Part shown: positions 1-11,189 of the stretch, one piece after another
How the letters are laid out: each line of letters opens with the position of its first letter
Position numbering within the stretch: position 1 is the stretch's first letter
NCBI RefSeq assembly: GCF_000340215.1
Contig: NW_006921533.1
Span: 4,108,091 to 4,171,120, forward strand
Direction: 5' to 3'
DNA length: 63,030 nucleotides
DNA from: Pseudocercospora fijiensis CIRAD86
Taxonomy: Eukaryota; Ascomycota; Dothideomycetes; Mycosphaerellales; Mycosphaerellaceae
The notes under the pieces: generated by a model
What the model was told of the DNA's origin: nothing
Database searches by the model: none
The model's input: only the letters and a program-made list of their open reading frames with translations
Program-made: the position numbers and the translations under genes

Positions 1-2284
1 TTCGGACTTCCTTATAATACGCCGTATAAGGAGTAGGCCGGTGTTATTAAGAGCTACTTATTAGCGCACTTGCAGAATACGGAGTTGGCGAATTAGCTAT
101 AGGTTAAGACGTCTGCTAAGGTCTAAGAACGAGAAGCTACTATTAGCCTTATCTCTCTCGTCCGCTATAATAAGGATAATGCCCTACTTCTAGGATTTAT
201 AACCGATACTCGATAGCTTTACGTCAACTTGTCTCGTCTAATGCGCTATCTTATACCCTTTAGTAATTAGCTTATATAGATAGTCGCGCAGCTTGATTAC
301 GCGCCTTAATTAACGCAAAAGCGAGGAAAATTCAGCATATTTGCCTAGATTGTATCCGATTTCCGTATAAAGTAAGAGGTAGTATTAGCGAGCTATATAC
401 TATCGCTAATTAATAGTTAAGATCTAGACCTAGCGTATAACATCCGAAAGAAGCTAGTACTAACCCCAAAATTCGGGAAAGCACCTATATATACCCCTTA
501 GCCTCTACTATAGCGTACCTTCCCGCCTATACCCGAGAAGAGAGATACCTCGTATACGCAGCCTCTAGATTCGCGCAACGCCAACGGCAAGCGCACTATA
601 GGTATTACCCAATCTCGCGTTACTGCGTAAGACGGGGTAGAGGACTCTACTATAGACGATGCTAGATTATAATCGGCTAAGTATCCCCCCGCTCCCCTTT
701 TACTAACGATAGAAACTAATTAAACCATCTTTTTTTTAGGTTACTTATTCGTAGGCGTATTTGTTCGACGGTATTAAAACTACTATCCGGAGGGCTACTT
801 ACCGTAAGGCTAGGCTATACGATTCTCTCGCGATAGTCGGGGCGGGAATTGAACAAAGAAACCTATAAAAAAAAAGAAAAAGCAGTAGCAAAGCTAGTTA
901 AAAAAACTCCTTCGGGACTCTTATAAAGTGCTTCTACCTTAACGTAGTATAAGAGCTTAATACTCTACCTGCAGAGCTACTAAGAGGAGCATATAATTTA
1001 TATATCCGAGTAAGCACTATTGTCGTTATTAGAAAATAACACCGTATTAAGAAAGGGAGGGTAGAGAATGTTTTAGCACTAGCTACTATCGTTATATCGC
1101 TTAAGCGCCTCATTTCCGGCGGCTGTGTTATCTGTCTCTTGTTAGTATATAATAGTATATAGAAATGGTCGCACTTACTATTTCTCCCTTACTCTCCGAC
1201 TATCGTCGAGGCTAGTCCTCTACCGCTAATTATTTTCCTAATATTATATAGAGAAAATGTCGCGGCTTAGCGTATGCGAGGCTCTTAGCAACGCTTTATA
1301 GCGGCTATCTCCCTACAGCCCCTTGCTTATTTAACAAGGCTTATATTATCTACTAGTTATTTATAACCGCCTTGCGAAGCAAGGGTCTAATAGCAAAAGT
1401 GCCGATCGGGATAGCTTCTCGATCGCAAAATCGCGACTTTGTATATAACGCAAAATATACAATTATTATTATATAAGATTGTAGAGCAAGTAATCGGATT
1501 TCATTCTACCTAAAAATTATATTAATGCGACGTTAGGTTGTTGTGTTATAGTCTATAAGCCGAGGGCACTGCCTAGCTAAAAGCCGGCTTTAGTCTACCT
1601 CTATTTAGGCTCGTAGGCATAAAGAATTGAGTTGCGTAGATGTATATATAGGGATTATATTGCGACAGAGTGTACGTAATAGATTAGTAATTAGGGCTAG
1701 CTTCCGAACTTACCGACAACCAATTACGAGCACTCTACCTAATTCTTCGCCTACGAGCCTAACATAAACCCGTACGAAACTAGCCTGCTAAACACTAATA
1801 TAACACTACAACGTATATAAGATATTCTAAATAGCGGAGGTTGTAGCCCTGCTAATTGCGCTTTATTCTACCTATTAAAAAAGTCTATGCGACGTTAGCG
1901 CGTTAAGTTTTCGCTATTCTGCCAAGCCGACTCGACTGCAGCTATCCGGATTGCTAGGCGGCTAGCTATACTACTAGAAACACCTTAACATATAACACAC
2001 CGCATCGCCTAGCTAACACTTAGAGGTCCTTCTCCTAACGCCGGTAATTATTGTTTAGGAAGGCGAAAATTCCGTCTAACGCCTACTAACCGCTCTATAG
2101 CCTTCGAGGGCAATCGATAACCTTCCTATAGCCGACTCGATACTTCGAGGTCCTTCGTAGACTATTTCTAAACACCTTTTATGTATAGTATAAGTCTATC
2201 CGAGGTGTAGTTATTAAGTTGCTGCTATATAGCAGACGCGACTCTAAAGCTAAGGTTAAAACACCTAAAAGTCGCTGCTAGCAC

Positions 2285-2575
2285 TACTACTATAGCTGCT
2301 ACTACCGCTGCTACTACCGCTAGCAGACCGCTAGCACTACCGCTGCTACTATAGCTGGCACCACCGCTAGCACCACCGCTAGCAGACCGCTAGCACTACC
2401 GCTGCTACTACCGCTAGCAGACCGCTAGCACTACCGCTGCTACTACCGCTAGCAGACCGCTAGCACTACCGCTGCTACTATAGCTGCTAGTACCGCTAGC
2501 ACTACCGCTGCTACTACCGCTGCTACTATAGCTGCTAGCACCGCTGCTACTATAGCTGCTACTATAGCTGCTAGG
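2285..2575. repeat. Minisatellite of GCTGCTACTACC / GCTAGCAGACC units
   Basis: Twelve-base units (GCTGCTACTACC, GCTGCTACTATA) are interspersed with the variant GCTAGCAGACCGCTAGCACTACC for about 290 bp. Variants differ mainly by C/T or G/A, consistent with RIP acting on the array. Confidence 0.85.
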
Positions 2576-3294
2576 CCTCGAGTCCTTTAAGATGTCTAAC
2601 GAACCTTCTAGTAAGATAACGGTATATAATTACGACGATAAAGGCAATCTAATCCTTCCGCCTTAGTAGCAAGACGATAGCGGCGATCTAATAGACTAGG
2701 ATTCAGATAATGCGCTACTTCTAGGCTAGCTAGGTTATTAGCACGCTCTAGTCGGTCTACCTCTTCCTAGATAGATAGTAGTATTGCCGATGCACTCTAT
2801 ATAAGGAGTACTTCGAAGGTCGTTCTACCGTTACGGATGCGGTCGTAGAGGACATAGAGGCTACTAAGGCTAGTCGTAAGGCTACGACTAATCGTAGCAA
2901 TATATAGAGTGCTGCTATCGATAAGACCGATTCTAAGTAGGTCGATGCTATCTAACGTACTTATAGATAGGCTTAGCTTATCGATGCGGAGGTTAAAGTA
3001 GTCGATACGATAGGCGGTAACTAAGATATAGATAAGGGCAGCGGTTGTAGCGACTAAGGAATAAATAAATATAGCTTTTGTATTCGTTTATAGTAATCTA
3101 ACCTGCTATACTACTATTTAGGCCTTCCTTACTAGCTTCATCTCTTAGGTACTAGCTTTATCTTCTAAGTGCGCTTGCCGCCGACAACGATAGCCCTATT
3201 AACTAGGCAGTTAGCGGCGAAGTAGTAGCGGTAGACTAGAGTGCGCGCCTAGTAGACTAGAGTGCGTGCCTCGTCGGGGGTGTTTATAAAGTCG

Positions 3295-3840
3295 AAGGGT
3301 TTAGCTAGGCGTACGATAATAGCCGGCCAGGCTATGTGTATAATAATAGCTTAATAGCCGGCTACGAAGGGTTTGGCTAGGCGTACGATAATAGCCGGCT
3401 AGGCTATACGTATAATAATAGCTTAATAGCCGGCTACGAAGGGTTTAGCTAGGCGTACGATAATAGCCGGCTAGGCTATGCGTATAATAATAGCTTAATA
3501 GCTAGCTAGGCTATACGTATAATAATAGCTTAATAGCTAGCTAGGCTATGCGTATAATAATAGCTTAATAGCTAGCTAGGCTATACGTATAATAATAGCT
3601 TAATAGCTAGCTAGGCTATGCGTATAATAATGGCTTAATAGCCGGCTACGAAGGGTTTAGCTAGGCGTACGATAATGGCCGGCTAGGCTAGGCGTATAAT
3701 AATGGCTTAATAGCTAGCTAGGCCATGCGTATAATAATGGTTTAATAGCCGGCTACGAAGGGTTTAGCTAGGCGTACGATAATAGTTTAATAGCCGGCTA
3801 CGAAGGGTTTGGCTAGGCGTACGATAATAGTTTGATAGCT
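3295..3840. repeat. Higher-order tandem array
   Basis: About 545 bp is built from two alternating modules. One is GGCTAGGCGTACGATAATAG; the other is a GCGTATAATAATAGCTTAATAG-like module (here shortened). They are joined by GCCGGCTACGAAGGGTTT, and the middle of the array loses that linker. The nested pattern suggests repeated unequal exchange. Confidence 0.85.
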
Positions 3841-4634
3841 AATAGCTCCGTAGACTAGGGGGTTAGCGGCGAAGTAGTAGCGGTAGACTAGAGTGCGTGT
3901 CTCGTCGGGATACGGGCGTGCGACAACTCGAGTAAAGAGCTGCGTCGGCTAACGAGCGCAGAGTACATTCTATTATCGTGCCGAAGAGCTTTTTAAACTA
4001 GCTATAGCCTAATGCGAAGTCCTTGCCTATGCCTCTAGTCGCTAGCAATTCTAGCCTTAGGCATTCTCGCCTTAGGCATTCGACTAGCAGCAGTCGGCGG
4101 CTATTACGTTGCGTTAAAAGTGCGATAATATATAGCCGTTATTGTTGCCTTGCTATTGTAGCTAAATAGCGCAATCCTATTAGTAGAGGCAAACCTTACC
4201 TGCGATGCGCTAATATAGACCTACGCTTCCTAGTTTAACTTCTTCTTTTTCTTCTTCTATATATACTAATACACTAATACCCCTAGCAACATACTAGCTA
4301 TCGGCTTCTAATAGCAACAGTGTCGATACCTCTTTGTCGCATATAGGTAGCTCTATAGCGATTAACACTATTCCTTGCTAGTTCTACGGCTTGCTACCGA
4401 TAGAGCCGCTTGTCTAATAGTTGAGGTTCCTCGACAGGTAGAGTTTGTTTAGTCCTTTCTCTTCGAGGTTTGGTCTCCGATAGGCTTTGCCGACGCAAGA
4501 CGTTGCGAGGCGACTCTCCTAGCGAGTAGGTATACTATAGCTTTAGCGGGCGTCGACTACGCATTTAACCGAAAGAGTATAGTTTTTGTTAGAACATCGC
4601 AGTCTTAGTGCAAACTATAGAGGTCTTAGATAGA

Positions 4635-4905
4635 TTAGCGGAGGTAAAAACTCTTTAGTAAGGTATACCTATAATGCGGCTAACGGTCTAACTCGGTAAA
4701 AACTCTTTAGTAAGGTACACCTTAAGTAGCGGCTCGATAGCGACTCTCCTACTAAGTAGGTTAATAGACTAAGTAGGTTAATAGGTTCGTAGCATTGCTA
4801 TAAGCCTAACTCGGTAAAAACTCTTTAGTAAGGTATACCTTAAGTAGCGGCTAGGCCTAACTCGGTAAAAACTCTTTAGTAAGGTATACCTTAAGTAGCG
4901 GCTAC
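4635..4905. repeat. Dispersed tandem repeat, CTCGGTAAAAACTCTTTAGT unit
   Basis: The unit beginning CTCGGTAAAAACTC and continuing through TTTAGTAAGGTATACC occurs about five times between 4,635 and 4,905. Spacing is partly regular, and several copies are followed by TTAAGTAGCGGCT. No gene is apparent around it. Confidence 0.75.
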
Positions 4906-6039
4906 AGGCTTCCTACGTTCGGATTCTTTATAGGATAATAGCTCTCGAGAACGTATCTAGTTAAGTCGGCGTAACGCCTTCGTTAGGACTATTAGTTATA
5001 ATAACCTTAGTGCGTAAGGGCCTCTAGTATACTCAAGCCCGAAGGCGCTTAGTCTTAGTCTTTACTGCTACACGACTGCAGCACTGCTATACGACTGTAG
5101 CCCTTTGCGTATTAAGACTACTATCCGACTGTAGTGCGCCTCCTCTTCTATTCTAGTAAGCGTATTAACATTGCTATACGACTGCAACGCGCTCGATAAC
5201 CCTTTTTTTTTCGCGGTGTCTCTAACACTAAGGGCGCGGTTACACTCTATTGTTGTCTAGGTACTAATAAGTGTCGCTTTAGCGATCGCTGTCGTGTTTC
5301 GCTTAATAAGTCCCTTCCTACACACCTCGCGTACTATAGTTAGTAATAGAATGCGTTAATTGTTACGCATTACGCGTAGTATATAGGCTATATGTAATGC
5401 TAGTGTGCTTCGGAGTGTGTGCTTCTGCAGCCGCTTAGTACTACTAGTTAATTAGATCCCCGGACGCTACTATTCGTTTTCTCTGCCTTGTATAGTAACT
5501 AGTTATCGGAATGATCGTTCTAGGGAGAGTCTAAGCAATAGAGGGCGTTAACGTAAGAGGGCTATCGTAGCTTCTCGAAGGGTGCTTTTACGAGCGCTCG
5601 ATGCATGTTATCGCCCTACGTATCTATCCTTGCCGTATATGTTATAGTGCTAATAGCTGCGGTGCAATAAGTATAGTGCTAGTGTCGCTAGTATTAGTAA
5701 CTTCTCGGGTTTCGGAGGCGGTTCTTAGTGCCTAAGGCGGCCGTCGTTATCGTGTTAGACACTTTTGTTAGCGCTATTTGCTAGAAATGCGCGCAATCGG
5801 CGTATCTCGCTTGTATTAGTAATATGCTATTATAAAAGTCGTAAAAGTCGTAAAGTCGGTATTGTAAATGCGCGGAAGGAAGCAGCTATAACGTTTAATC
5901 CTACTAATTAAGCGCTCTACTATACTAAATCCGGGGTCTTAGCGGGACTCGGCATCCTTGTCGCTTCCTCGAATTCACGCTTCTCGCCTAGCTCTTATAT
6001 ACTATCGACACCTACGACTATCTACAAACCCTCGTCGTA

Positions 6040-6240
6040 AAGAACACGATAGATAGCCTACTTAGCGAGCTTATAAGGACACGATAGAAGAGCCTGCTTA
6101 GCGAGCTTATAAGGACACAATAGAAGAGCCTACTTAGCGAGCTTATAAGGACACGATAGAAGAGCCTGCTTAGCGAGCTTACAAGGACATAATAGAAGCG
6201 CCTACTTAGCGAGCTTATAAGGACATAATAGAAGGGTAGT
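6040..6240. repeat. 36-bp minisatellite
   Basis: Five consecutive units of about 36 bp contain GCTTAGCGAGCTTATAAGG followed by ACACGATAGAAGAGCCT. The same unit reappears near 6,645-6,715 and 7,145-7,180, so the array has been split and redistributed. Confidence 0.85.
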
Positions 6241-6299
6241 GAGGAAGGACCTTATTAAATGCTATCTCTAGCGCTATCTCTAGTGCTAATTCTAGCGCT

Positions 6300-7290
6300 A
6301 GCTATCGCAGAAGCAGCTTAACTAGGCCTGCTCTCGCAGAAGCAACTTAACTAGGCCTACTCTCGTAGAAGCAACTTAACTAGGCCTACTCTCGTAGAAG
6401 CAACTCAACTAGGCCTGCTCTCGTAGAAGCAACTTAACTAGGCCTACTCTCGTAGAAGCAACTTAACTAGGCCTACTCTCGTAGAAGTAACTCAACTAGG
6501 CATTATACGCTAGCTCTCGTAGAAGTAGCTAAACTAGGCCTACTCTCGCAGAAGCAGCTTAACTAGCTCTCGTAGAACTAAATAGGCCTAACGAACCGAT
6601 AGATAATAACGAGTCGGACGAGGAGATTGTAGTCGGCGACGAGGACTTAGCGAGCTTATAAGGACATAATAGAAGAGCCTGCTTAGCGAGCTTATAAGGA
6701 CAAAATAGAAGGGTAGTTAGGAAGGACCTTATTAAATCCCAATTCTAGTGCTATCTCTATTACTAATTCCAGCGCCATTTCACCGCCAATTCTAGCGCTA
6801 GCTCTCGCAGAAGCAGCTAAACTAGGCACTATACGCTAGCTCTCGCAGAAGCAGCTAAACTAGGCACTATACGCTAGCTCTCGCAGAAGTAGCTAAACTA
6901 GCTATCGTAGAAGCAGCTAAACTAGCTATCGCAGAAGCAGCTAAACTAGCTCTCGTAGAAGCAGCTAAACTAGCTCTCGTAGAAGCAGCTAAACTAGCTC
7001 TCGTAGAAGCAACTTAACTAGCTCTCGTAGAAGCAACTTAACTAGCTCTCGTAGAAGCAACTCAACTAGGCATTATACGCTAGCTCTTATAGAAGCAACG
7101 CGATCGAGCGTAGTGTTACGGCTCACTTTTCCGGGGATAGGACAAGGACTTAGCGAGCTTATAAGGACATAATAGAAGCCTTATTAAATGCCAATTCTAG
7201 CGCCAATTCCAGCGCTAATTCTAGCGCTATTCTAGCGCAATTTCTAGGGCTATTTTACCGCAATTTCTAGGGCTATTTTACCGCCAATTG
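6300..7290. repeat. AGAAGCAACTTAACTAGG arrays (about 24-30 bp units)
   Basis: Two arrays (about 6,300-6,570 and 6,790-7,095) carry units reading CTCTCGTAGAAGCAACTTAA or CTCTCGCAGAAGCAGCTAAA, followed by CTAG with or without GCCTA. A short CAATTCTAGCGCTA repeat follows at 7,195-7,285. A 36-bp type unit lies between the two arrays. Confidence 0.8.
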
Positions 7291-7299
7291 CAGTATTAA

Positions 7300-8391
7300 C
7301 GCCTGCTAAGAGAGCTACCTTAAGAGCCTATTATACGTCGACCCGCTTCCGAGAGTCTACGCTTAGTACGCAATACGCGACCTCGCTCCTCGTTAGTACG
7401 AGAGACAGTACTAAGAATCCGCTTAGCTTGAGTATATGCCTATTTAGTAGTCGGATCAATCTGTAGAGGTAGCTATCGCTAAGTACGTAGACTAAGACTA
7501 CTAGATAAGCCTAGGCGCTCCTAGCCTCGAGTTCCTAATACCTAAGTGTTACGGCTATAAAGGAGGTTAGCCTGCACGCTAGTAGAGCCTGCAATACCGC
7601 TTCTTAACTTATTTAGAGTAGTAGCGCGCTGCTATAGAGTAAAGGGTATTGTAGGTAGTAGCATAGTATCCGATAGACGTATATTTAGGGCGCTGCGAGC
7701 CGCTTCTCGAGTAGCCTCTTCCTCGGCCTTCTTCTATCTATCTTCCTCGGCCCTCTTCCTCGTATTATAAATAGTACGCTACTTAGTCAATACCTCTAGA
7801 CTAAGGCTTTTTAGAGTATCGATTAGCTAAAAGGTAGCGAATAGTTGCTCGTACTACTAAAGCTTCTCGAACTAGTCTACAAATACTAGCGCCTTCTGCT
7901 TAAGGAGATCCTAATCGATAGTAACACTCTCGTTCTATTTATTAACTAAGTTAGCGGTAGTAAAGATATTAGCGATATTAGCTAGAATCGGATCCTCTAT
8001 AACCTTAGTCGATAGAAGGTCGAATCGAATACAGCTTAACTAATCTAGATACTAAAGGGCAGGCCGCTTTAATATCTAATCCTTTAGTATACTAAATCTA
8101 ATTGCTAGACGAGTGCCGGCTCTCGGAGCCTTGAATTTCGGGGGAGTAATACCCTCTAGAGGTATATCGATATAAAGAGCGTCTAGTTCTAGGTTATAGA
8201 TATTATAGCAATCTTCTACTACTAGTAGTTGCTAGGTATATACTGCCTTATCCTTACCGAGATAGCGAAGACGACTTTGCGTAGACATATGCCGTATTAT
8301 TCGCGCAGATAGTTATTCTAGAACTCCCGCTAAATCCGAGGAATCTTATCGCGAAGCTCTATCTCTTTCTTAGTCTAGTAGTTTCTATCGC

Positions 8392-8423
<32 letters not shown>

Positions 8424-9340
8424 GCGGCTTCTCAAGCACCTAGCGCATTAGTATCTTCTCCTAGAAGCTTAGACTAGCAGAGCCCTAATAGCCGGAATAC
8501 TCTATATAATCTACGTCGGCGAGGCTTAATTGCCGGATAGTTAGATTCTAGCCGCGGCTACTTAAGACGATTATCGATGCAGTATAGTAGGAAGATAAAG
8601 GCTAAACTACGTAGAATAGCACGACCGGCACGGCTAAGACGTTAGACAACATCCTCGATATCGCGCGTAAGAGTAAACCTAGTCTAGCAAATAAGCTTAA
8701 TGTCTAGTATATTTAGGCTAACACTAAAAGCAGTAGTAGCAACTATAATCCGGTATTCCGATAGCCTATCTAGATGCTCTATAGTCTTATAGAAGCGGTT
8801 ATACCGGCGCTTCTAGTCTCGCTTAGCGACACTACTAGTATAGAATGTTACTATAGTATATATATTAATACCTTTATTGTCCTATATATATCGTTTCTTC
8901 TAGTCCCTACACTTAGTAGTCGTTGCGACTAGCTAATGCCGAATAACATTAGCTAGATCCTAGATATACTTACGACTATTAATAAATAAGAGGGCCTTCT
9001 TCTATAAAGCGCAGTACCGTATAGTGCTATACACTAGTAATAGGGTCTACTAACCTATAGATAGTATACACGCTCTGTAATACACTATATATACGACCCT
9101 TTTAGGCGAGCTCGTTATATATATATAAGGCGGAGTTATTAGATACGCTAATATCCCGCCTACAACCCGCTAAGCTGCTTTATATTGCTTAGATATCCTA
9201 GTATTCGGGCATACCCGATATATATCTATAGGTGTACACTAGTATAATATACGATATATACAACCTCTATTTCTTAGGGGCTGTAAACCTATAATAATAC
9301 TATATAGTATAGCTGTGCTTGCTCGCTTAGCCGAGTCGGT
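7300..9340 (-). pseudogene. RIP-degraded RecQ-type helicase remnant
   Basis: The minus strand translated through stops shows SF2 helicase C-domain signatures between about 9,010 and 8,580. These are a LFINSRKYI-like segment, an IVATTAFSVSLNILD segment (compare IVATxAFGMGID in RecQ), and a motif VI-like stretch ending RAGRA at 8,619-8,636. A long charged coiled-coil-like tail continues to about 7,700. Many Q/W codons have become TAG or TAA, as RIP predicts. I see no Walker A half upstream, so the copy is also truncated. Telomere-linked RecQ helicases of fungi are a plausible source; a mobile element carrying a helicase is the alternative. Confidence 0.6.
8391..8422. repeat. (ATT)n microsatellite
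   Basis: An uninterrupted ATT trinucleotide run lies inside the helicase remnant. Confidence 0.9.
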
Positions 9341-9537
9341 TGTTAGGACTAAAGAGGTTATACGTAATTGGTATATAACCGGGCTCGAGTAAAGCTAGGG
9401 TCTCGATGCCTTAGGCAGGGCTTAGCGCTTAGTAGTAGGCTAACTTGCCTGCCTTCCTCCCTCTCCTTCTAGCTCCTTATCGAATACTACTCGTACCTAC
9501 TACTACCCTATCTACCTACTAATATACCCTTCTTATA
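9341..9537 (-). repeat. 197-bp LTR-like repeat, copy 1
   Basis: On the minus strand it begins with a RIP-altered TGTAAGAAGGG (read here as TATAAGAAGGG) and ends CCTAACA. It matches 55,138-55,334 and 60,486-60,682 over the whole 197 bp, with mostly C/T and G/A differences. Homology stops exactly at the TG..CA ends, as for a long terminal repeat. I see no target-site duplication. Confidence 0.7.
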
Positions 9538-9892
9538 TAGTATTCGATCTACCCTTTAAGGGCAGTAGCTAGATAGTCCTTATTTTAAGCTTTTAACGGT
9601 ATAGCTACGAAAACTATCGATCTAACTATATTGCGCCCGAAGAACGGGACCTATACGTACTACTCTACTAAAACAACCGTACTAATTATTAAGCAAGGCC
9701 TCCTATACGGCCTATTACACTAAGTTAAGCATAATAGACCGATACTCGCTAATTCCGCTATATCCGTACTATAAGGGGCTATAATATATTATTAGTACTA
9801 CCCCTTATTATAATAGCCGGCTTATTACGAAACAATAATAACCGTGCCGCTACTAGCAGCGCTAGCAACGACAATGCTAGTAGCACAGTACC

Positions 9893-9955
9893 TACTAAAG
9901 TGCCTACTAAAGCACCTACTAAAGTGCCTCCTACTAAAGAGCCTACTACTAAGCC
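9893..9955 (+). repeat. CCTACTAAAGTG short tandem repeat
   Basis: About five units of 12-15 bp (CCTACTAAAGTG and variants) lie near the presumed start of the gag region. In other frames they encode proline/threonine/lysine repeats. Confidence 0.7.
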
Positions 9956-10049
9956 TGCCGAAGAACCTATAATTCTAGGTAACGACCTAGAGTTGCCTAT
10001 TAACGACATTCTTAACAACATTGTCAATCGACGATATAGCTAACTAGCC

Positions 10050-11150
10050 TTTAGCCCTTAACTATTAGGGAGACTTTAAGAAGCTACTTAAAACAGGCTT
10101 ACTGCCCTACGTTAAGAACAATAGCTAAGAGATAACCTCCTCGAGCTCCGTCGCCTTTAGGAAGCCCTAATAACTACTACTAAACTAATAGCAGGACCTT
10201 CTTTAATACTAGTCTAAAAGAAGGATGCTAAGCTTAAGGACTATACCGTGTTTAACGGCTCTAGTCGCAAGCAATATAACGACTACATTCGTAACTATAA
10301 GCTTAACTAGCGCAATGCACTAAGAGCGCTACTAGACGACTATTTACTAGTCGTCTATACGATATAATACATTAATAGCGACCTAAAACGTACCTAGGAT
10401 AACTATTTTGATTCCCTCGACGACTAGACCGCTATTTAGTAGCAGACCTACAAAACTATTATACTAGACACCCTTAGAAACCCTATACTAAGGCAATAGC
10501 ATACTTAGGACCTGTACCTTCGAGCTAAATAGAAGACTAATCAATCGGCTCGCTTATTCGAGGCCTATTTAAAAACCCTTAAAGACGACCTTCCGCCTAA
10601 GACTAATTCTATATAGATCTCCGAGATACGCCTAAAACTTAGATAGGAGCTTATCCTCGAATTAGACCGTCGCCGTGTGTTTAAATAGGCTAACCTAATA
10701 CGTATTTAATTTATAGTCGAGGTAGAAATAGCTAAACGAGCTATCTAGCTTTAATAACGACTAGAATTAAGGATCCGACCTGCTAGCAACCGTAGTAACC
10801 GTAGCCGCGGAGGAAACTAAGGTTCCTACTATAATAACAATACTAATAATAGGAATAGTAACAATAACCGTAGAAGAGGCCGTAGCCGCCGGCTATATAG
10901 AGGAGGCCGCGATAGAGGCCGTAGAAGGGGCTCGTATCCCTACAATACTAACCGCTCGGCTAATAATAGCAATAATAGCTACGGCAACCTACTAACCGGA
11001 TTGAAGTGCTTTAATTGTAATAGTACTAGCTATCTACTAGGCTAATGCGACAAACCTAAGGACTAGGCCCGAATTAACCGTACTTCCGCTAAATACCGAA
11101 AGCACCTCTTAGCGGCTAACGCTATCCCTATAGGCTAACCTTCGAAAAAA
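10050..11150 (+). pseudogene. Gypsy gag-like remnant with zinc knuckle
   Basis: Translated through stops, the region is charged and ends in an arginine/glycine/asparagine-rich stretch (about 10,780-10,990). A retroviral-type CCHC knuckle follows at about 11,005-11,060: C-F-N-C, then a position where histidine is expected but tyrosine is read, then a final cysteine. CAT to TAT at the histidine and CAG to TAG at the glutamine are both RIP-type changes. It would have been the nucleic-acid-binding structural protein of the particle. Confidence 0.65.
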
Positions 11151-11189
11151 GAATAAGCGCCGCACTAACTATTAGCCTTGTACGGCGTA

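Larger units (their letters stand above)
1..7290. other. RIP-degraded repeat block, no intact gene
   Basis: The sequence is dominated by TA, CTA, TAG and TAT words. CA and TG are scarce and CG is comparatively retained, which is the expected footprint of RIP (CpA to TpA on either strand). All frames are closed by frequent stops. I recognise no protein domain in 1-2,200. From 2,285 onward the block is largely tandem arrays, listed separately. It may be the remains of one or more nested transposons or subtelomere-like repeats. Confidence 0.75.

Noticed and set aside
9779..10027. 82-codon minus-strand frame with Gly-Thr-Leu-Val repeats
   Set aside because: Antisense of the CCTACTAAAGTG repeat inside the gypsy element.
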